Part shown: in pieces, positions 24,730 through 32,450 of the stretch
Layout of the letters: the number at the start of each line of letters is the position of its first letter
How positions within the stretch are numbered: the stretch's first letter is position 1
Source: Glutamicibacter creatinolyticus
GTDB taxonomy: Bacteria; Actinomycetota; Actinomycetes; Actinomycetales; Micrococcaceae
Reading direction: 5' to 3'
Length of the DNA: 64,000 bases
Assembly (NCBI RefSeq): GCF_006094275.1
Contig: NZ_CP034412.1
Location: 2,666,001-2,730,000, forward strand
The notes under the pieces: model-generated
Seen by the model: only the letters and a program-made list of their open reading frames with translations
The model's database searches: none
Told to the model about the DNA's origin: nothing
Position numbers and translations under genes: made by a program

Positions 24730-25416
24730 ATGGCTGAAAAGCGTCGTGTCGTAATTGTCGGGGGTCACGGAAAGGTGGCCCTGCTCGCTGCCCCGCGGCT
24801 CGTCCGGGAGGGGTTCGAGGTCCATTCGCTGATCCGCAATCCGGAACACATCACCGATATCCGTGCGGTGGGTGCCACCCCGGTGGAAGTTGATATTGAA
24901 ACCGCCAGTGCCGAAGAACTGGCCAAGACCTTTACCGGAGCCGATGCCGTCGTGTTCTCGGCCGGTGCTGGCGGCGGAGATCCCGAGCGCACCAACGCCG
25001 TGGACTATGAGGCGGCGGTGCGCACCATGCAAGCCGCCAAGCAGGCCGGAGTCAACCGCTATGTCATGGTCTCCTACGCGCGCGCCCTGGTGGACGTCGA
25101 CAACCTGGACCCGAAGGATTCGTTCTACCCGTATGCCAAGGCCAAGCACGACGCGGATGAGTACCTGCGCGGCACGAGCCTGGAGTACACCATCCTGGGG
25201 CCCGGCGCCCTGACCCTGGAGCCGGCTACAAAGAAGCTGCGCCTGGCCGACAGCCGCGGCCGCATTTCCGGGCACGAACCGGCGGGCACCGAGGGGCGCA
25301 CCGCCCGGGAAAACGTTGCGGAAATGATCGCGTACGTGCTGGCCCACAATGCCGGAATCCGCCAGACCGTGAATTTCTTTGACGGAGACACCCCGATGAG
25401 CAAGATCGTCTCATAA
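24730..25416 (+). CDS. NAD(P)-binding atypical SDR protein (YwnB/NmrA-like)
   Basis: 228 aa from ATG 24730, with AAGGAG 8 nt upstream. The nucleotide-binding start VVIVGGHGKVALLAAPRLVR (residues about 7-26) is followed by SLIRNPEH, the GADAVVFSAGAG strand, and SYARALV and YAKAKHDADEYL, where a YxxxK-like pair occurs. The C-terminus (LGPGALTLEP, GRTARENVAEMIAYVL) is typical of the NAD(P)H-binding/YwnB group. Such proteins act in redox or detoxification, or as sensors. Substrate unknown. Confidence 0.83.
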   Translation: MAEKRRVVIVGGHGKVALLAAPRLVREGFEVHSLIRNPEHITDIRAVGATPVEVDIETASAEELAKTFTGADAVVFSAGAGGGDPERTNAVDYEAAVRTMQAAKQAGVNRYVMVSYARALVDVDNLDPKDSFYPYAKAKHDADEYLRGTSLEYTILGPGALTLEPATKKLRLADSRGRISGHEPAGTEGRTARENVAEMIAYVLAHNAGIRQTVNFFDGDTPMSKIVS

Positions 25417-25460
25417 CGCTCAACGGACTTCAGTGGCCGGTTCCCAAGGCCTGAGCAACG

Positions 25461-25501
25461 AAACGTCCAGGGATGCACCGTGGTGCGGCCCTGGACGTTT
25501 T
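25461..25501. terminator. Bidirectional terminator with branched stem
   Basis: AAACGTCCAGGG (25461-25472) pairs perfectly with CCCTGGACGTTT (25489-25500), and the loop contains a second small stem GCACC/GGTGC. T-rich ends lie on both sides. It separates the convergent SDR and Lrp genes. Confidence 0.8.
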
Positions 25502-25512
25502 GCTGCGGGACT

Positions 25513-26001
25513 TCAGTATTCGGCGCTGCCGTGGCTGTGCTCAAAGACCAGTGAGGTCTGGGTGGTCGCCACGGCCGGGTTCGAGGACAAGTAGTCGAGC
25601 ACGAACTGGCGCACGTCCGCGGAGTTGCGCACCGCCACGTGCAGCACGAAATCGTCGGCACCGCCCAGGAAGAACAGCTGACGCACCCCGGGCTTGGCCT
25701 GCATGTCCTGGGCGAAGGTCGACATCAGGTGCCGGGCTCCGGGACGGATGCGAACGAAGATCAGCGCCTCCAGCTCTCGTCCGAGCACCTGCGGATCCAC
25801 CTCGATGGTGAACCTGGAAATCACGCCGGTGTCACGCAGCTGATTCAGCCGGGCCAGGCAGGTCGAGGGGGCGATGCCCAGCTCCTCGGCCAGGGAGTTG
25901 TTCGTGCGGCGGGAGTTCTCCGACAGCAGCCTGAGCAGTTTACGGTCCAGCTCATCGAGCTGCGCACGCTTGATCTCGGCCGAGACCGGATTATTCACCA
26001 C
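25513..26001 (-). CDS. Lrp/AsnC-family transcriptional regulator
   Basis: 162 aa from GTG 26001, preferred because GCAGG lies 7 nt upstream; a GTG at 26064 in the same frame would add 21 residues of low complexity. The helix-turn-helix (LDELDRKLLRLLSENSRR, LAEELGIAPSTCLARLNQL) and RAM domain (EALIFVRIRPGARH, VRQLFFLGGADDFVLHVAVR) are complete. It resembles actinobacterial Lrp proteins that act on amino acid genes. Target unknown. Confidence 0.86.
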   Translation of the reverse strand: MVNNPVSAEIKRAQLDELDRKLLRLLSENSRRTNNSLAEELGIAPSTCLARLNQLRDTGVISRFTIEVDPQVLGRELEALIFVRIRPGARHLMSTFAQDMQAKPGVRQLFFLGGADDFVLHVAVRNSADVRQFVLDYLSSNPAVATTQTSLVFEHSHGSAEY

Positions 26002-26098
26002 TGTCGCACCTGCTTTCCCCTGGTTCGGCACTTGGGCGCCGGCCTGCAGTGCCGATACCTGCACCTTTGACTGACGTTGTGATTCACCATCATAGGTC

Positions 26099-26581
26099 TC
26101 ACTTGATTTCTTCCGGGCCTATTACCCGGCGGGCGCGCTTCCTGCGACGCAGGATCAGCCACAGCACCAGCGCCACCAGCAGCACGATACCCACCAGCCA
26201 CGGCCAGTCCAGCGCGATCCACGCATAGATGAACGCCAAGCCCACGGTGGTGTACACCAACGCCCAGATCAGACAGCCGACAATCACCGCCGGCAGGTAG
26301 CGCCGCAGCGGCATCCGGGTGATTCCGGCGGTCGCGTTCACCGCCGTCTGCACCCCCACGGTCAAGAAGCTCAGCGGCACGGCGAAGACGCCCCACCGGG
26401 CCAGCAGGGCCTGGGACTTGAGGTAGATCGGGCCGCGCAGCACCCGCTGGAAACGCGTCTGCTTCACCCCCGCGGCGATGCTGCGCCCGATCCAGTAGGT
26501 GGTGTTCGCGCGGATCATCGCCCCAAGGAAGAAGAACAGGTACGTCACCAGGTAGGGCGCGTCCTCGATCCACTGCATCAT
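26099..26581 (-). CDS. DedA-like (VTT/SNARE-associated) membrane protein
   Basis: 160 aa, three or four helices, ending in a basic cluster LRRRKRARRVIGPEEIK. Segments such as ANTTYWIGRSIAAGVKQTRF, ALLARWGVFAVPLSFL and VNATAGITRMPLRRYLPAVI match the VTT domain (the Arg and Pro of the re-entrant loop are kept), though it is shorter than classic DedA proteins of about 200 aa. Its start lies 10 nt after the MFS stop, so it is last in the Rieske-ferredoxin unit. Lipid or undecaprenyl-phosphate flipping is the known family role. Confidence 0.75.
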   Translation of the reverse strand: MMQWIEDAPYLVTYLFFFLGAMIRANTTYWIGRSIAAGVKQTRFQRVLRGPIYLKSQALLARWGVFAVPLSFLTVGVQTAVNATAGITRMPLRRYLPAVIVGCLIWALVYTTVGLAFIYAWIALDWPWLVGIVLLVALVLWLILRRRKRARRVIGPEEIK

Positions 26582-26591
26582 GGCAACGCGC

Positions 26592-27839
26592 CTACGGGAC
26601 CATCTTGATGCGGCGCACCAGCAGCCCGCCGGCCACGCTGACCACTGCGGCGCAGATAAACAGGGTGGGGTACCCGCCCAGCCAGCTCACCGCGATCCAG
26701 GCGATCAGGGGCGCGAAGACCTGCGGCAGGGAGTTGGCGATGTTGATGACGCCCAGGTCCTTGGCCCGGGAATCGGCATGCGGCAGCACCTGGGTCAGCA
26801 GCGCGTAGTCCACCGCCAGGAAGGAGCCGAACCCCAGTCCGAGCAGCACCGCTCCGCCGATCGCCACCGGGAAGGAGGGGGCCACGGCCATGACCAGCGC
26901 CGCGGCGGCCACAATCAGGGAGGAGATCACCACGTAGCGCTTGCGCTTGCCGTCCCGGTCGGAGAGCTTGCCGGCCACCACCGAGGAGAGGATCACAAAA
27001 CCGGCGTAGATGCTGCTGAGCACCAGCACCCCGGCGGCCGGTTCGGGATGATTCAACCCATCCTGCAGGAAGTACAGCAGGTAGACCAGGATCAGCTGGC
27101 TGGAAAGGTATAGCAGGAAGCGGGTCAGCCAGGCCCAGCCGAAGTCCGGGTAGCGGACCGGGTTGATCCAGAAGCTGCGCAGGAAGCTGCCCCAGGCGAA
27201 CTCCTCGCGGGCGCTGGCCGGCAGCACCACGTCCTGGCGCAGCAGCACGAAGGGCACCGAGCACAGGGCAATCACCACCGCGACGATCGCGTAGCCGAAC
27301 ACCAGGTCGCTGGCGGCGACCATGCCGATGCCGGCGCCCACAAGGATACCCAGGGTCTGGGCCAGGGCGATCAGCCCACCCACGGTGCCGCGCTGGGCGA
27401 CCGGGACCTTGTCCGGTACGACGGCGAGCACCGCGGCCAGCGCGGCGTTGCCCGCGGCCTGCATCAGTGCCCAGCCCAGCACCAGCACCGTGACGGTCTG
27501 TGCGGTGGACATCAGCAGCAGGGCCAGCGCACCGCCCAGGGTACCGGCCACGATCCAGGGGATGCGGCGGCCAAAGCGGGAGGTGGTTCGGTCGCTGAGG
27601 GCGCCGAACAACGGGTTCGCGATCATCGAGACGACCGCGCCCACACCGGTCACCAGCGACAGGGTGGCGTTTTTCTGCTGCGGGGAGATCGCCTCGGAGT
27701 GCAGTCCCAGCAACACCTGGATGGGTGCGAAGAAGCCCACGTTGATGCCGATGTGCACAATCAGTACTGCGGCGATCCAGCCGACGCCCACGCGAGCGGT
27801 GGGGGTCCGGAGTGCTTCGACTGCCTTGTTAGATTCCAT
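26592..27839 (-). CDS. MFS transporter (GPH/SLC45-like)
   Basis: 415 aa from ATG 27839 (the frame extends upstream over the reductase gene's end). Twelve helices. The loop 2-3 motif PLFGALSDRTTSRFGRRIPW (residues about 65-84) and its counterpart KLSDRDGKRKR in the second half are typical of glycoside-pentoside-hexuronide type MFS carriers. It follows the ferredoxin reductase by 16 nt, so it may import the substrate of an oxygenase fed by that electron chain. Substrate unknown. Confidence 0.84.
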   Translation of the reverse strand: MESNKAVEALRTPTARVGVGWIAAVLIVHIGINVGFFAPIQVLLGLHSEAISPQQKNATLSLVTGVGAVVSMIANPLFGALSDRTTSRFGRRIPWIVAGTLGGALALLLMSTAQTVTVLVLGWALMQAAGNAALAAVLAVVPDKVPVAQRGTVGGLIALAQTLGILVGAGIGMVAASDLVFGYAIVAVVIALCSVPFVLLRQDVVLPASAREEFAWGSFLRSFWINPVRYPDFGWAWLTRFLLYLSSQLILVYLLYFLQDGLNHPEPAAGVLVLSSIYAGFVILSSVVAGKLSDRDGKRKRYVVISSLIVAAAALVMAVAPSFPVAIGGAVLLGLGFGSFLAVDYALLTQVLPHADSRAKDLGVINIANSLPQVFAPLIAWIAVSWLGGYPTLFICAAVVSVAGGLLVRRIKMVP

Positions 27840-27855
27840 GCTGCTGCGTACCCGC

Positions 27856-28992
27856 CTACCGTTTGCGACCCAGATTGCGCGGAGTGATCCCCGGGTCTTC
27901 CAGGTCGATGATGGGAGGGGTGATCTCCTGTTCAATCAATTTTCGCACGGCCCGGCCCATCAGCCCGCCATCGACCATGGAGGCGGCCACCAGGCGGTCC
28001 TGCCCATCCAGACCGAAGAGCACCTGAATCTTGCCCTGCCGGGTGTGGCGGGCCACGGTGCGCGCCACCGCGGTGAAGTCCCCGACGACTTCCACGTGGG
28101 ATTCGTGGCGGTCGGACCAGAACCAGGGCACCTTGCGCCGTGGGGCGCCGGTGCCCATGATCGTTGCGGCGGCGAGCGCAGCATCCTCATTGGCCCGGTC
28201 CCAGTGACGCAGGGGGCGGGCACCGGCCTCGCGGGCCACATCCCCGATCGCCAGCACCTGGGGGACGCTGGTGCGCATGCCCGCGTCCACGATGATGCCG
28301 TTGTGCGTTTCCAGGCCCAGGGTGTCGGCCAGGGTGAGGTTCGGCTCCACCCCGATCGCGGCCACCACGATGTCGGCCTCGATGCTCTCCTGATTGACCT
28401 CGACGCTGTTTTCGGTGATCCGTTCGGCCATCCCGGTCACCACCCGGATCCCGTTCAGCCGATGGTCCTCGTGCAGCTGGCGGGCCATGGGTTCGCCAAA
28501 GGCGGTGACCAGCGGCACCTGCTGGTTGCTGATCAAGGTGACCATGGCGCCGAACTGTCGGGCCGCGGCGGCGAATTCGGCCCCAATGAGCCCGGCACCG
28601 ATGACCACCACCTGGGTTCCGAAGGCGCCGAACGACAACTTCTGTGACAGGTCCTCGGCGTCCTTGGCCGTATGGATCACCCGGGCATGTTCGGCCCCGG
28701 GCACCTGCGGTCTCCTTGGTGTGGTTCCGGTGGCCAGCACCAGCCAGTCCTGTTCGGATTCCGGTGTCTGGACCTGGTCAATGCGCTGCGGCTGCAGCTG
28801 CACCGAATGCTCAATAAACCATGCAGGGGGTGCGAGGTTGACCCGTTCCAGCGTCTTGCTCAGGGGCGGGCGGTCGTAGGGCAGCCCCTCCGGATCGCTG
28901 AGCGTGATGTTTCCGGCATAGCCCGCCTGAACCAGCGTGTGGGCCAGGGAGAAACCGGCGACCCCGGCCCCGACGATATGCACTGAACCCAT
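27856..28992 (-). CDS. FAD-dependent ferredoxin reductase
   Basis: 378 aa. FAD-binding VHIVGAGVAGFSLAHTLVQA begins at residue 4, the NAD-binding VVVIGAGLIGAEFAAAARQF near 145-165, and AIGDVAREAG is the FAD-contact motif. RPPLSKT is the family signature of class III (ONFR-like) ferredoxin reductases of oxygenase systems. It directly adjoins the Rieske ferredoxin gene (stop and start are adjacent), making an NAD(P)H to FAD to 2Fe-2S chain. No terminal oxygenase gene is in the operon. Confidence 0.9.
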   Translation of the reverse strand: MGSVHIVGAGVAGFSLAHTLVQAGYAGNITLSDPEGLPYDRPPLSKTLERVNLAPPAWFIEHSVQLQPQRIDQVQTPESEQDWLVLATGTTPRRPQVPGAEHARVIHTAKDAEDLSQKLSFGAFGTQVVVIGAGLIGAEFAAAARQFGAMVTLISNQQVPLVTAFGEPMARQLHEDHRLNGIRVVTGMAERITENSVEVNQESIEADIVVAAIGVEPNLTLADTLGLETHNGIIVDAGMRTSVPQVLAIGDVAREAGARPLRHWDRANEDAALAAATIMGTGAPRRKVPWFWSDRHESHVEVVGDFTAVARTVARHTRQGKIQVLFGLDGQDRLVAASMVDGGLMGRAVRKLIEQEITPPIIDLEDPGITPRNLGRKR

Positions 28993-29310
28993 TTAGAAGT
29001 GCAGCTCCAGCATCCCGTCGATGACCTCCACCTTGTAGGTGCGCGCATCAACATAGGCTGGCAGGCACAGGACCTTGCCGGTCTTGAGGTTAAACCGGGA
29101 AGCGTGCAGCGGGCATTCGACTTCGCAGTCTTCAATCCATCCTTCGGACAGGGAGGCGACTTCGTGGGTGCACTCATCCTGCAGGGCGTAGAAGTTGCCG
29201 TCCTCGGCATGGAAGATGGCGATGTCCTCCTTGGCTCCGCTGTCATCGGATTCGACCTTCAGCGCCTCACCGACCGGAATCATGTCGACTGGACCCACCG
29301 TGTAGCTCAC
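28993..29310 (-). CDS. Rieske-type 2Fe-2S ferredoxin
   Basis: 105 aa from GTG 29310, preceded by GAAGGAG at 5 nt; the upstream in-frame extension lacks a ribosome site. The Rieske ligands are Cys47-X-His49 (CTHE) and Cys66-X2-His69 (CPLH), complete and with the usual spacing. Length matches soluble BphF-like ferredoxins. First gene of the operon with ferredoxin reductase, MFS transporter and VTT protein. Its electron acceptor must be encoded elsewhere. Confidence 0.92.
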   Translation of the reverse strand: MSYTVGPVDMIPVGEALKVESDDSGAKEDIAIFHAEDGNFYALQDECTHEVASLSEGWIEDCEVECPLHASRFNLKTGKVLCLPAYVDARTYKVEVIDGMLELHF

Positions 29311-29493
29311 TGCTTCTCCTTCGGTTCTAAAATTAGTCTTTCTCATCTTGTCACCTTCTGCGGACGCTCACGTAGTATCTCGGTCACGTCCTGCTGGCCG
29401 TAGCCCTGGGCCAGCGATTCCGGCTTTGGCGTAGGAAGCCCGAACTGAGCGGGTAAATCATGGATGGGGTGTGCGCCCGCCTAGAATGATTCC

Positions 29494-29943
29494 ATGCATG
29501 ACGAAGAACTTTTCATCACGGTGGAAAGAGAGTTCACCACGACCTTGTTGCGCGCCCGCCAGACCCTGATGCGGCGCGCCAAAGCGATCCACCCGGAGCT
29601 GCAGGCCCCTGGTTACCGAATCCTGTCGATCCTGGTGCATCACGATTCCCAGCAGCAGGGGTTCCTTGCCGAATCGCTGCAGCTGGACAAGGCCACGATT
29701 TCCCGGCTGGTCAAGCAGTTGGAGACCCAGGGACTGATCACCCGGACCGCGGATCCCAAGGATGGCCGGGCCCAGCTGGTGTCCATCACCGATCGGGCAC
29801 GTGACGCCTGGTATGTCAGCGGCCAGGCGCAGCGCCAGCGCCTGCGGGACAAGCTGGAGGACTGGTCCACTGAAGACGTGCAACGTTTCGCCGACCTGCT
29901 GCACCGTTTGAACGACAACTCCGACGCCGCCGACGCCGGTTAA
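29494..29943 (+). CDS. MarR-family regulator
   Basis: 149 aa. The winged helix (GYRILSILVHHDSQQQGFL, AESLQLDKATISRLVKQLET, GLITRTADPKDGRAQLVSIT) covers residues about 40-105, flanked by the dimerisation helices. It is divergent from the Rieske ferredoxin operon across 183 nt and is its likely regulator. MarR proteins often respond to phenolic compounds, which would suit an oxygenase electron chain; the ligand is not known. Confidence 0.86.
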   Translation: MHDEELFITVEREFTTTLLRARQTLMRRAKAIHPELQAPGYRILSILVHHDSQQQGFLAESLQLDKATISRLVKQLETQGLITRTADPKDGRAQLVSITDRARDAWYVSGQAQRQRLRDKLEDWSTEDVQRFADLLHRLNDNSDAADAG

Positions 29944-30146
29944 CCGCAGCCGCAGTCAAAGGGTGCGCAGCGTGATGCCGCTTGCCATGAGGGCCGGGGT
30001 GCAGCTGGAGGCAATACCTCATTGGTCCACCGCCGTGCTCCCCTATCGTCGGTAACCGTGGACAAGGCTAAGCCTTGATCTACCGATGGGGCGTGGGATG
30101 CAGCTCGCTGGTGGAAACGTAGGAACGTGATTTCGGGCAGGGGTAG

Positions 30147-30578
30147 GTGGCCGACCTTGAGCAGCAGCTGAACGAGCTGGTCAAAGCCAGCGAAGCGGCA
30201 CCCTTATTGACTGAGACCGGCTTCAAGGCAATCACGGCAGCGAAGTGCTTCGTCGCGTGGTCCCATGAAGGGCGAGTGCGCAATGAAGCGGCATTTGCCT
30301 GCCTGGCTGGCGTGAATCCAATTCCTGCGTCGTCGGGGAACACGACCCGGCACCGGCTTAATCGTGGCGGTGATCGGTCGTTGAATGCTGCCCTGCACTT
30401 AGCAGCGGTCACGCGTATGACACATGACAAAGAGACGCGAGTCTACGTTGAGAAGCGTCGAGCTGAGGGGAAAACTGATCGCGAGATCCGCCGATGCATC
30501 AAACGCTATCTGGTCCGTCGCATCTTCAAGATTTTCAGTGCTTCAGCAATGGTTGAAGAGGTTCCAGCTGCGGCTTGA
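30147..30578 (+). pseudogene. IS110-family transposase, C-terminal remnant
   Basis: 143 codons readable from GTG 30147. The C-terminal transposase_20 (IS116/IS110/IS902) domain is plain: VRNEAAFACLAGVNPIPASS, GNTTRHRLNRGGDRSLNAAL, and YVEKRRAEGKTDREIRRCIK. IS110 transposases are about 400 aa with an N-terminal DEDD RuvC-like catalytic domain; that half is missing, so the copy is dead. Upstream sequence back to 29944 has no transposase similarity, so the break is near 30.1 kb. Element ends cannot be placed. Confidence 0.87.
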
Positions 30579-30665
30579 CAGACATAGAAGAGTCAGCAGA
30601 CCCCTACCTGGTGGCAACAAAAAGTGGTCATGAACTTTTGCTCATGACCACTCGGTTGCTGTTGG

Positions 30666-31025
30666 TTAGATCGCTGCCTGGTACGGGATGCCCATGCCGA
30701 AGAGGACCTCGACCAGCTCTCGTGCGACTCCTTCACTGATGATCCAACCGCTCTCGACAGGCTTTGGCTCATCAACCTCAATAGGGTAGCCCGGTGTAGT
30801 CTCGATCATGCGATCGGCAACACGGCACGACGCCACATCGGCCAGAGCTTCAACAACACCGTTTAAGTCACCGGTGCCATTACTCGTTGCGGTAACCAGA
30901 CAGCCCTCATCCTGAACTGCCGGCGCGATAGTGATGCTCAGACCGCAGATGGGGTTGGGGCAGCCATCTCCGTTCGGGGTAGTGATGCCGAAGGTGCAGA
31001 ACGTGCAATCTGGGGAAGCGATCAT
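30666..31025 (-). CDS. Orphan protein with Cys-rich N-terminus
   Basis: 119 aa. The first 45 residues carry five Cys (DCTFCTFG, GCPNPICG, EGCLVT), and there is one more at SCRVAD. The rest is acidic and predicted alpha/beta, without signal peptide or membrane helix. I do not recognise the family. It lies between the transposase remnant and the palindrome-flanked secreted-protein gene, so it is probably accessory. The Cys pattern could bind a metal. Codon use is less GC-rich than in neighbouring core genes. Confidence 0.55.
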   Translation of the reverse strand: MIASPDCTFCTFGITTPNGDGCPNPICGLSITIAPAVQDEGCLVTATSNGTGDLNGVVEALADVASCRVADRMIETTPGYPIEVDEPKPVESGWIISEGVARELVEVLFGMGIPYQAAI

Positions 31026-31146
31026 GGGAATTGTCCTTTGGTTTTAGAGAGGCCGGTTTGCTTCTCACCTATCTCTATGCGCCGAGTCCGCCGATGGCTG
31101 GCACCGGGACGAGGCAGTCCCCACTTGACGTTGATTGGTCTCCAAG

Positions 31147-31167
31147 TTTTACGTTCTAAACGTAAAA
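31147..31167. repeat. 21-bp palindrome copy 1, upstream of the secreted-protein gene
   Basis: TTTTACGTT-CTA-AACGTAAAA, perfect 9-bp arms around 3 bp, 62 nt before the ATG at 31229. It is the same element as the seven copies at 31550-31917, so one copy precedes the gene and seven follow it. Confidence 0.85.
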
Positions 31168-31228
31168 GGTTGAGCGTTCTGGTAGCCTCGACAAGGACAT
31201 CGCAACCACGCACGAGAGAGGTATCCCG

Positions 31229-31537
31229 ATGACTGAAGTAGTCCAGAAGCACGAAAAGCCCAAGAAGATCCACAAGATCGGCTCAGTGGTTGCAGCAGCC
31301 TGCCTGGTGGTGGGAGCCAGCTTTGGCACCGCAGCGCCGGCTCAAGCGGCAACGAAGGTGCTGTCTGGTTCTTCCAAACATTATCTGTCTTGCTATCGTG
31401 CGTATTCCGACGCGTCCAGGCATCTCGTCAAAGCTGGATACACCTCGCAGGTGCACAACGCGACGTGCGGCAAAAAATGGACCTGGAGCAAGGGTTACAT
31501 TTATACATGGAAGATTACTGCCCGGACGCCACGCTGA
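31229..31537 (+). CDS. Small secreted protein of unknown function
   Basis: 102 aa. A basic start (KHEKPKKIHKIG), a hydrophobic core (SVVAAACLVVGASFGTAAPA) and an AQA-A cleavage site near residue 40 give a mature peptide of about 61 aa. It is basic and rich in Tyr, Trp and Ser, with two Cys (SCYRAY and ATCGKKW) that could form one disulphide. The pattern recalls small exported actinobacterial peptides, but I do not recognise a family and have no evidence of toxicity. GAGAGG precedes the ATG. It is framed by the palindromic repeats and lies in the accessory scar. Confidence 0.65.
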   Translation: MTEVVQKHEKPKKIHKIGSVVAAACLVVGASFGTAAPAQAATKVLSGSSKHYLSCYRAYSDASRHLVKAGYTSQVHNATCGKKWTWSKGYIYTWKITARTPR

Positions 31538-31549
31538 TCCACCTGAATC

Positions 31550-31917
31550 TTTTACGTTCATCACGTAAAAGCTAGCTCTGCGCAGTGCCGCGTCCTAAGC
31601 GTCGCTCTTCTTGCCGTCGAAGAGCGCTAGAGGGGTAGTCCTCAGGTTTTGCGTTAAGAACGTAAAAGCCTGCCCCGTAGTAGTGCCCCGAGTGGGCGCT
31701 GTTGCAGCGGAGATTTACGTTAACAACGTAAAAGCTATGGTCAGGCAGTCAATCCGCCTTTTACGTTAAGAACGTAAAACAGAGCTCTTCACCGGTGTCA
31801 TTTTTAGGTTAAAAACGTAAAATTCCAGCCAAGATCGGCCAATCCAACTCTTACGTTAAGAACGTAAAAGTTCAGACAGGCAGCAGTAGAGCCAGCTTTT
31901 GCGTTAAGAACGTAAAA
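31550..31917. repeat. Array of seven 21-bp palindromes with 22-76-nt spacers
   Basis: Copies start at 31550, 31647, 31713, 31759, 31802, 31849 and 31897, each TTTTACGTT-N3-AACGTAAAA or a near match. The right arm is invariant in six of seven (CACGTAAAA in the first), while the left arm varies (TTTTGCGTT twice, ATTTACGTT, TTTTAGGTT, TCTTACGTT). The 3-bp centre is AAG in four copies. The last five copies repeat every 43-48 bp. Some spacers share short words (CAGGCAG, CAATCC), so this looks like a degenerate directional tandem array. No protein-coding gene is supported over it. Function unknown; see findings. Confidence 0.9.
31603..31626. repeat. Hairpin in the longest spacer of the palindrome array
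   Basis: CGCTCTTC and GAAGAGCG pair perfectly over 8 bp around TTGCCGTC. It lies 66 nt downstream of the secreted-protein stop and may end that transcript, but no T-run follows. Confidence 0.45.
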
Positions 31918-32017
31918 ACTATCTCCTTGCGCGTTTTGGCGTCCCTGTATCTTGGCCGCGCCAACGATCAGCATGCCGACCACCATACAGATGATCGACA
32001 TGCCAATCAAAAAACTC

Positions 32018-32233
32018 CTAGGCTGCTTCTGCCATGGCGGGTCCAGCGCAAGCTTTAGCAAAGCCAGCAGCCACACCAGCTTCCCAACCAACCGATGCAG
32101 CATCGCGATAGAGCAGATTCGCAAAGGCCATACGCAGGGAAGGGATGCTCCTATCCAGCATTGGGGCAGCCCGCTCCAACCAAGCACGGAGCTCAGCAAC
32201 ACCTGCAACCGGTTGAGGCAACTCGCCAGCCAT
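32018..32233 (-). CDS. Possible small protein or gene fragment of foreign character
   Basis: 71 aa from ATG 32233 (a further in-frame ATG at 32260 exists). The peptide (MAGELPQPVAGVAELRAWLE..., then NLLYRDAASVGWEAGVAAGF) reads like a soluble helical protein, but codons are rich in GCT, GTT and GGT, unlike the GCC/CTG-rich neighbours. No ribosome site is seen before either start, so it may be the tail of a gene whose front is lost. No family recognised. It ends close to the OsmC-like remnant on the other strand. Confidence 0.35.
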   Translation of the reverse strand: MAGELPQPVAGVAELRAWLERAAPMLDRSIPSLRMAFANLLYRDAASVGWEAGVAAGFAKACAGPAMAEAA

Positions 32234-32262
32234 GGAATAAAGCGGGGCACAGCATCTCATCT

Positions 32263-32382
32263 GAAATCGTGACCGAACGCTATCTTGAGCTGCAGCGGGT
32301 GGTCGATGAGCACTGCCCGGTGCTGGACGTTTTCAAGAACCCGGTGCCGATGAGCGTCAACGTCCTCGTGTCCGGACGCTAG
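32263..32382 (+). pseudogene. OsmC/Ohr-family protein, C-terminal remnant
   Basis: Only the last 39 codons survive: TERYLELQRVVDEHCPVLDV then FKNPVPMSVNVLV. The HCPV-(x4)-NPVP pattern is the C-terminal part of OsmC-type peroxidase/hydroperoxide-resistance proteins, including the second catalytic Cys. The upstream frame is unrelated and of accessory character, and no N-terminal half was found at the other end of the accessory segment. The breakpoint near 32260 marks the right edge of the insertion or deletion. Confidence 0.72.
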
Positions 32383-32450
32383 CCAGGGCCTTGTCCGGTC
32401 CGCCTGCCAGCGCGTAGCCTGAGGCCAGGCGAGCATTGGAGGAATGCAGC

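Noticed and set aside
31550-31917. CRISPR array
   Set aside because: Spacing is regular in part, but repeats are only 21-bp palindromes with variable left arms, spacers differ in length (22-76 nt) and share words, and no cas gene is in the window.
31804-32250. 148-codon open frame on the minus strand across the palindromes
   Set aside because: It repeatedly encodes the same short peptide only because it reads through the palindromes; no ribosome site and no coding pattern over the array.
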